34,485 bases of DNA from NCBI GenBank assembly GCA_903948415.1, contig CAJAYO010000431.1, positions 1 to 34,485 on the forward strand, written 5' to 3'. The notes beneath the pieces were generated by a model. The model was given only the letters and a program-made list of their open reading frames with translations, did no database searches and was not told where the DNA came from. Both the position numbers and the translations under genes were made by a program. The DNA is from an uncultured Opitutia bacterium (lineage in GTDB: Bacteria; Verrucomicrobiota; Verrucomicrobiia; Opitutales; Opitutaceae). Position 1 is the stretch's first letter, and every line of letters starts with the position of its first letter. This document shows, in pieces, positions 30,472 through 34,485 of this stretch.

Positions 30472-31464
30472 GTGTCCCTCGTCGCCCGCCAGCACCGCGC
30501 CCCTCCGCCCGCCCCGTCCGCCGCGGCCGCCGCGCTGCCCCTGCGCAAACTCGCCTTCCCCGCCCTCGGCACCCACTGCGCCGTCCAATACGCCGCGCCC
30601 GGCGGCGACGACCAGGCCGTCACCTTCGAGCGCGTCGCCGTCGCCTGGGTCGCCGCCTTCGAGGCCAAGTATTCCCGCTTCCGCCCCGACAGCCTCATCA
30701 GCCGCATCAACGCCGCCGCCGGCCGCGAGTGGGTCGCCGTCGACGCCGAGATGGAGGGCCTCCTCAAACTCTGCGACACCCTGCACTTCATGACGCAGGG
30801 CGTGCTCGATCCGACCACCCTCCCGCTTCTCCGGCTCTGGAATTACCAAGCCGAGTCGCCCCGGATTCCCTCCGCCACCGAGCTCGCCGCCGCCCGCGCC
30901 CTCGTCGGTTGGAAAAAAGTCCAGCACGCCCCCGGCAAGGTCTTTCTCCCCGTCGCCGGCATGGCCCTCGACTTCGGCGGCTTCGGCAAGGAGTACGCCG
31001 TCGACCTCGTCGCCCAGCTCGCCCTCGACCACGGCATCACGAGTGCGCTCGTCGACTTCGGTCACGATCTCCGCGCCCTCGGCGCGCCGCCCGGCCGCCC
31101 CGCCTGGCACATCGGCCTCGAAGATCCCCGCAAACCCGGCGTGGCCGACGGCAGCATCGGCGTCACCGGCAAAGGCGTCGCCTCGTCCGGCGATTACCTC
31201 CGCAGCTTCACCATCGCCGGCAAACGCTACGGGCACATCATCGACCCCCGCACCGGCTGGCCCGTGGCCAACGGGTGCACCCAGGCCACCGTCATCGCCG
31301 GGTCCTGCCTCCAGGCCGGCGTCCTCTCCACCACCGCCTTCGTCCTCGGCGTGCCGCCCGGGATCGCATTCATCCAGGCCTGCCCCGGCGCCGAGGGCCT
31401 CGTCCTCACCGCCACCACTCGCGCCCAAACCCGCGGTTTCTTCCACTATGTCGCCTCGCCTTAA
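30472..31464 (+). CDS. apbE: FAD:protein FMN transferase (ApbE family)
   Basis: ApbE covalently attaches FMN from FAD to threonine or serine of exported proteins. The 330-residue protein has ALGTHCAVQYA, the YSRFRPDSLISRIN region, a central DFGGFGKEYAVD and LVDFGHDLRALG, and the C-terminal GHIIDPRTGWPVANG, which contributes to the metal and nucleotide site. The central motifs differ from the usual GG-x-A-K-G-Y-A and GGD forms (GFGKEYA and FGHDLRA), so it represents a divergent subfamily. No clear Sec signal follows the GTG at 30472; the start may be wrong, or it may act in the cytoplasm. It overlaps the next gene by 17 bp. Confidence 0.88.
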   Translation: MSLVARQHRAPPPAPSAAAAALPLRKLAFPALGTHCAVQYAAPGGDDQAVTFERVAVAWVAAFEAKYSRFRPDSLISRINAAAGREWVAVDAEMEGLLKLCDTLHFMTQGVLDPTTLPLLRLWNYQAESPRIPSATELAAARALVGWKKVQHAPGKVFLPVAGMALDFGGFGKEYAVDLVAQLALDHGITSALVDFGHDLRALGAPPGRPAWHIGLEDPRKPGVADGSIGVTGKGVASSGDYLRSFTIAGKRYGHIIDPRTGWPVANGCTQATVIAGSCLQAGVLSTTAFVLGVPPGIAFIQACPGAEGLVLTATTRAQTRGFFHYVASP

Positions 31465-31960
31465 ATCGCTCCTCGCGCTTCCCCTCGCTCTCGCGTGCGC
31501 CGCCTTCGCCCGCGCCGAGATCAAGGTCGGCGACCCCTTTCCCGCCCTCGCTCCCGCCGGGGTCGTCGCCTTGTCCGGCCGCGACCTCCCGTCGACCGCC
31601 GGCCAGGTCGTCCTCGTCGATTTCTGGGCCTCGTGGTGCGCGCCCTGCAAAGCCTCCTTTCCCACCCTCGCGAAAATCCACACCGACCTCGCCCCCCGCG
31701 GCCTCGTGATCGTCGCCGTCAGCATCGACGAAAAACCCGCCGCCGCCGCCGCCTTCGTCAAGAAACTCGCGCCGCCCTTCGCCGCCGTCCACGACCGCGA
31801 ACAGAAACTTGTGCAACAGGTCGTCGTCCCAACCATGCCCACCAGCTACCTCGTCGACCGCACCGGCAAGGTCCGCTTCGTCCACGAGGGCTTCCACGGC
31901 GACGCCACCGACCGCCAGCTCCGCCGCGAAATCGCCCTCCTCCTCGCCGAAAAAATTTAA
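31448..31960 (+). CDS. TlpA/ResA-like secreted thioredoxin
   Basis: This 170-residue protein has a signal peptide (MSPRLKSLLALPLALACAAFARA), then VGDPFPALAPAGV and the thioredoxin active site FWASWCAPCKASFPTLAKIH (C64 and C67). A cis-proline segment VPTMPTSYLVDRTGKVRFVHEGF follows. TlpA-like proteins reduce disulfides in the periplasm. Its start lies inside the apbE end (17-bp overlap), and it precedes a Cys-tailed DUF4266 lipoprotein by 5 bp, so DUF4266 cysteines are a plausible substrate (inference). Confidence 0.93.
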   Translation: MSPRLKSLLALPLALACAAFARAEIKVGDPFPALAPAGVVALSGRDLPSTAGQVVLVDFWASWCAPCKASFPTLAKIHTDLAPRGLVIVAVSIDEKPAAAAAFVKKLAPPFAAVHDREQKLVQQVVVPTMPTSYLVDRTGKVRFVHEGFHGDATDRQLRREIALLLAEKI

Positions 31961-31965
31961 TCCCC

Positions 31966-32208
31966 ATGCGCCCGTCCCTCCGTCTCTCGCTCATTTTGGT
32001 CGCCGCCCTCGTCGCGACGTTCTCCTCCGGTTGCACGAACGCCCAGCTCGTGCGCGTCAAGCCGTGGGAGCGCGCCACGCTCACCGATTACGCGATGAAT
32101 CCCGGCCGCGATCCGCTCGCGACCGCGATGTCCGAGCACGTTTATTTCTCCCGCGAGACCGCCACCGGCGGCCGCGGCGTCGGCGGCAGCGGTTGCGGGT
32201 GCAATTGA
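31966..32208 (+). CDS. DUF4266 lipoprotein with C-terminal CGCN
   Basis: This 80-residue protein has a lipoprotein signal ending FSSGC (lipidated C23) followed by the DUF4266 core VKPWERATLTDYAMNPGRDPL and HVYFSRETATGGRGVGGSGCGCN. The family's C-terminal Gly-rich stretch and CGC are intact. The function is unknown. It forms a set with DUF3570, ApbE and TlpA. The Ser/Thr/Gly-rich tail and two cysteines make it a candidate for modification by the adjacent enzymes, but no standard flavinylation motif is present. Confidence 0.9.
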   Translation: MRPSLRLSLILVAALVATFSSGCTNAQLVRVKPWERATLTDYAMNPGRDPLATAMSEHVYFSRETATGGRGVGGSGCGCN

Positions 32209-32360
32209 TCGGCCGCACGACCGCCCCCGCTCCGCGCCCGGCGGCCTTTGACCGTCTTTTCACCCCGCCGGCCGGGCACTTCGCCCTGCGCGCCTTGTCT
32301 CCCGGGGCGCCACTCCTGATTTTTACCCACACCCACGTTTCCTTCGTCCTTCGTTTCACC

Positions 32361-34250
32361 GTGAAATTCCTCACCCGTTTCCACTGCCACCTCCCTTGGT
32401 TCAATCTCCCGGCCGTCGCCCTCGTCGCGCTCCTCCAGCGCACGCCCGTCCTGCGCGTCGCCGCCGTGGCCGAATCCGTCATCGGGGCCTCGTCCGCGGG
32501 CCAGGTCCTGCGCTCCGTCTTCACCGCCGCCGCCTCGCTCGGGGCGATGCACTCTCTCGCGGGCGCGACTGTCCTCGTCACCAATTCCCCCAGTCCCTTG
32601 GCCGCGCGGGCGGGTGAGGCCGTTGTCCGGGTGGCCTTCGGCATTAACGGCCCCGGCGTGGGGCAGCCCGAATCCTGGGTCGTGGGCGGATCAATTCCTC
32701 CGGGGCTCAATTTCTCCGGACTCACCGCGCCCGGGACCGTCAATATCTCCAGTCTCGTCCTCACCGGCACGCCCACCGCCAGCGGAACCTACTCCGTCAC
32801 CTTGCAGGGTTGGCAAAATCGCAACCGATCGGGGAGCGGTTCGCCGATCTATAGCTACGTCATCACCGTCGCCGCCGCCGCCAACGTCCTCCCGTCCTTC
32901 TCCCTCCAGCCCGTCAGCCGGACCGCCGTCGTCGGCAACAACGTCACCTTCAACGCCAACGCCGCCGGCACGCCGTTGCCCACCTTCCAATGGCGCAAAG
33001 ACGGCGTCGCGATCTCCGGCGCCACCGCCCTGACCCTCACGCTGACCAGCGTCCGGCTCGCCGAGGCCGGCACCTACACCGTCGTCGCCACCAACGCCGC
33101 GGGCACCGCCACGAGCAACGCCGCCACGCTCACCGTCACCCCGCCCGCCGCCGCCGCGCCCACCTTCACCACGCAACCCGCCCCGCAGACCGTCAGCCCG
33201 GGTGATACCGTCGTCTTCAACGCCGCCGCCCCCACGGCCACCGCGTATCGCTGGCAACGCAACGGCGTCGACCTCGCCGCCGCCACCTCCGCCAACTTGG
33301 TCCTCAAGAGCGTCGCCGCCGCCGACGTCGGCTCCTACCGCGTGCTCGCCACCAATTCCGCCGGCACCGTCACCAGTTCCGCCGCGCTGCTCACCGTGAA
33401 CGCCGCCGCGCCCACCGAGCTCGGCCGCCTCATCAACCTCTCCATTCTCACCACCGCCGGCCCCGGCACCAAAGTCCTCACCGTCGGCGCCGTCGTCGGC
33501 CCCTTGAATTTCACCGGCGCCCTCCCGCTCGTGATCCGCGCCGTCGGCCCCACCCTCAACACCGCGTTCGGCCTCGGCGGCGTCCTCGCCGACCCCGTCC
33601 TCACGATCAACCGGTCCGGCGTCGCCGCCCCCATCGCGGCCAACGACAACTGGGGGGGCGACGCCCCCCTGCGGACCGCCTTCGCCGCCGTCGGCGCCTT
33701 CGATCTGCCGGCCGCCAGCCTCGACAGCGCCGCGCTCTCCAGCGCCCCGCCCGGCGGTTACACCGTGCAGGTCACCGGCCGGGCCAACGCCAGCGGTCTG
33801 GTCATCGCCGAAATCTACGACGCCAGCACGGTGCGCACCGCCGCCAGCCCGCGCCTGATTAACCTCTCCACCCTCACCGAAATCGACGCGGGCGCCACCC
33901 TTGCCGTCGGCTTCGTCCTCCGCGGCGCCACTTCGCGCACCGTCCTCGTCCGCGGTATCGGCCCGTCCCTCGGCACCATTTTCGGCCTCGGCGGCGTGAT
34001 GGCCGATCCCAAGCTCGAACTCTTCAACAACGATACCGGCGCCAAAATCACGGAGAACGACAACTGGGGCGGCGATGCCCAGCTCATGGACGCCGCCGCG
34101 TCCGTCGGCGCCTTTGCCCTCGACGACAAAACGTCGACGAAAGACGCCGTCCTCCTCGTCACGCTCGCCCCCGGCGCCTACAGCGCCCGCGTGAGTGGCG
34201 TCGGCGCCAGTGCCGGCACGGCGATCATCGAGGTCTACGAACTGCCCTAG
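32361..34250 (+). CDS. Secreted Ig-domain protein with two copies of the unnamed C-terminal domain
   Basis: From the GTG at 32361 the protein has 629 residues. Its N-terminus (MKFLTRFHCHLPWFN, then VLRSVFTAAASLGAMHSLAGA) is of an Opitutaceae-like type ahead of a putative-Ig domain (about 75-175, WVVGGSIPPGLNF, then LTGTPTASGTYSVTLQ). Two Ig-like domains follow (about 177-262, FQWRKDGVAISGATALTL, and 265-350, YRWQRNGVDL), then two copies of the domain that also opens the DUF1800 protein (about 355-490 and 498-629: RLINLS, IRAVGP or VRGIGP, NDNWGGDA, VGAF, EIYD or EVYE). It is probably a surface or matrix adhesin. Frame-open sequence upstream of 32361 overlaps DUF4266 and is excluded. Confidence 0.82.
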   Translation: MKFLTRFHCHLPWFNLPAVALVALLQRTPVLRVAAVAESVIGASSAGQVLRSVFTAAASLGAMHSLAGATVLVTNSPSPLAARAGEAVVRVAFGINGPGVGQPESWVVGGSIPPGLNFSGLTAPGTVNISSLVLTGTPTASGTYSVTLQGWQNRNRSGSGSPIYSYVITVAAAANVLPSFSLQPVSRTAVVGNNVTFNANAAGTPLPTFQWRKDGVAISGATALTLTLTSVRLAEAGTYTVVATNAAGTATSNAATLTVTPPAAAAPTFTTQPAPQTVSPGDTVVFNAAAPTATAYRWQRNGVDLAAATSANLVLKSVAAADVGSYRVLATNSAGTVTSSAALLTVNAAAPTELGRLINLSILTTAGPGTKVLTVGAVVGPLNFTGALPLVIRAVGPTLNTAFGLGGVLADPVLTINRSGVAAPIAANDNWGGDAPLRTAFAAVGAFDLPAASLDSAALSSAPPGGYTVQVTGRANASGLVIAEIYDASTVRTAASPRLINLSTLTEIDAGATLAVGFVLRGATSRTVLVRGIGPSLGTIFGLGGVMADPKLELFNNDTGAKITENDNWGGDAQLMDAAASVGAFALDDKTSTKDAVLLVTLAPGAYSARVSGVGASAGTAIIEVYELP

Positions 34251-34308
34251 CGCAACGAGCCCGCCGAAACGAAGCCTGCGATGACCAGGCGAGCCGAGCG
34301 CGCCGCCG

Positions 34309-34383
34309 CCTAAGGTGGGCCGTGCGCTCCGCGCGCGGCATTGCGCCCAAGCCTAAGATGGGCCGTGCGCTCCGCGCGCGGCA
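34309..34383. repeat. Tandem copies 2 and 3 of the dispersed hairpin repeat
   Basis: CCTAAG(G/A)TGGGCC followed by the GCCGTGCGC-TCC-GCGCGCGGC hairpin occurs at 34309-34340 and 34352-34383, a period of 43 nt. Hairpins span 34319-34339 and 34362-34382. The first is identical to copy 1 (23710-23736) over 27 nt and the second differs at one base. No gene lies in 34251-34485. Confidence 0.8.
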
Positions 34384-34414
34384 GGCAAGATGAGCCGAAC
34401 GCGGGGCGATCGGA

Positions 34415-34459
34415 GCGCCAACGGCGCGGGCCAGTCACAGCCTGGGGCAACGCCCCAGG
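34415..34459. repeat. Pair of AAC-loop hairpins, REP-like
   Basis: GCGCC-AAC-GGCGC (34415-34427) and CCTGGGGC-AAC-GCCCCAGG (34441-34459) are perfect stems with the same loop, 13 nt apart. Such paired GC-rich hairpins are typical of interspersed intergenic elements in Verrucomicrobiota and Planctomycetota (from memory). They could also end transcription of the Ig-domain gene. Confidence 0.65.
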
Positions 34460-34485
34460 AAATCGCCGGCCGCGAGGCGGAGGAC

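Noticed and set aside
32994-33050. DGVAISGATALTL in the Ig protein as an ApbE flavinylation site
   Set aside because: It resembles the DGxSGAT motif, but this is the standard Ig-domain loop of such proteins and sits inside the fold.
1-34485. CRISPR arrays, transposases, integrases or phage genes
   Set aside because: No regularly spaced direct repeats and no recombinase or phage motifs were seen; the repeats found are hairpin elements.

Overview
This window reads as a chromosomal stretch from a high-GC Verrucomicrobiota bacterium, most likely an Opitutaceae-like lineage. The clues are a secreted DUF1800/DUF1501 pair, an Ig-type surface protein with an Opitutaceae-style N-terminus, an unnamed repeat domain typical of these secreted proteins, many starts without a Shine-Dalgarno, and REP-like intergenic hairpins. 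The lineage is inferred from protein flavour only; no 16S gene is present.

Region 1 (about 1-11060, all + strand) is an arsenic island: the 3' end of arsM, arsN2-like, a SigZ-like ECF sigma factor, arsR, arsD, arsA, a small FmdB-like protein, a beta-CASP metallo-beta-lactamase, a second arsR, an ArsJ-type GAPDH, arsJ, acr3, a possible 38-residue ORF, a TSUP permease and a HAD phosphatase. It combines arsenite methylation, ArsA/ArsD/Acr3 arsenite handling and GAPDH/ArsJ arsenate extrusion; no arsC is visible. Each arsR follows a palindrome laid out identically relative to a TTG and the ATG, suggesting two autoregulated, leaderless promoters with different operators.

Region 2 (11202-16709) holds hisC, then a polysaccharide export module: a beta-barrel outer membrane protein, a short periplasmic OPX (Wza-like) protein and a Wzc-like tyrosine kinase. 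The 342-bp gap before it contains a very good sigma-54 -24/-12 element and, about 60-120 bp upstream, a bipartite 23-nt direct repeat that looks like an enhancer-binding site. A strong hairpin plus T-run lies inside the operon after the barrel gene.

Region 3 (16730-18161) is housekeeping: Sua5/TsaC and ribosomal protein S18 on the - strand with a clear rpsR terminator, and tRNA-Arg(CCT) on the + strand.

Region 4 (18388-29115) encodes a large secreted DUF1800 protein, a Tat-exported DUF1501 protein, an anchored protein with a pseudopilin-like C-terminus, and a tightly overlapping type II secretion pseudopilin cassette, gspG-H-I-J-K-L-M. The secretin, ATPase and platform genes (gspC/D/E/F) are not here.

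Region 5 (29284-34250) carries the module DUF3570 barrel, ApbE flavin transferase, TlpA-like thioredoxin and DUF4266 lipoprotein, followed by an Ig-domain surface protein. The window ends in a cluster of REP-like hairpins. Coding strands are visibly G-rich in region 1 and C-rich in regions 4-5 although both read on the + strand, so GC skew changes sign across the window.
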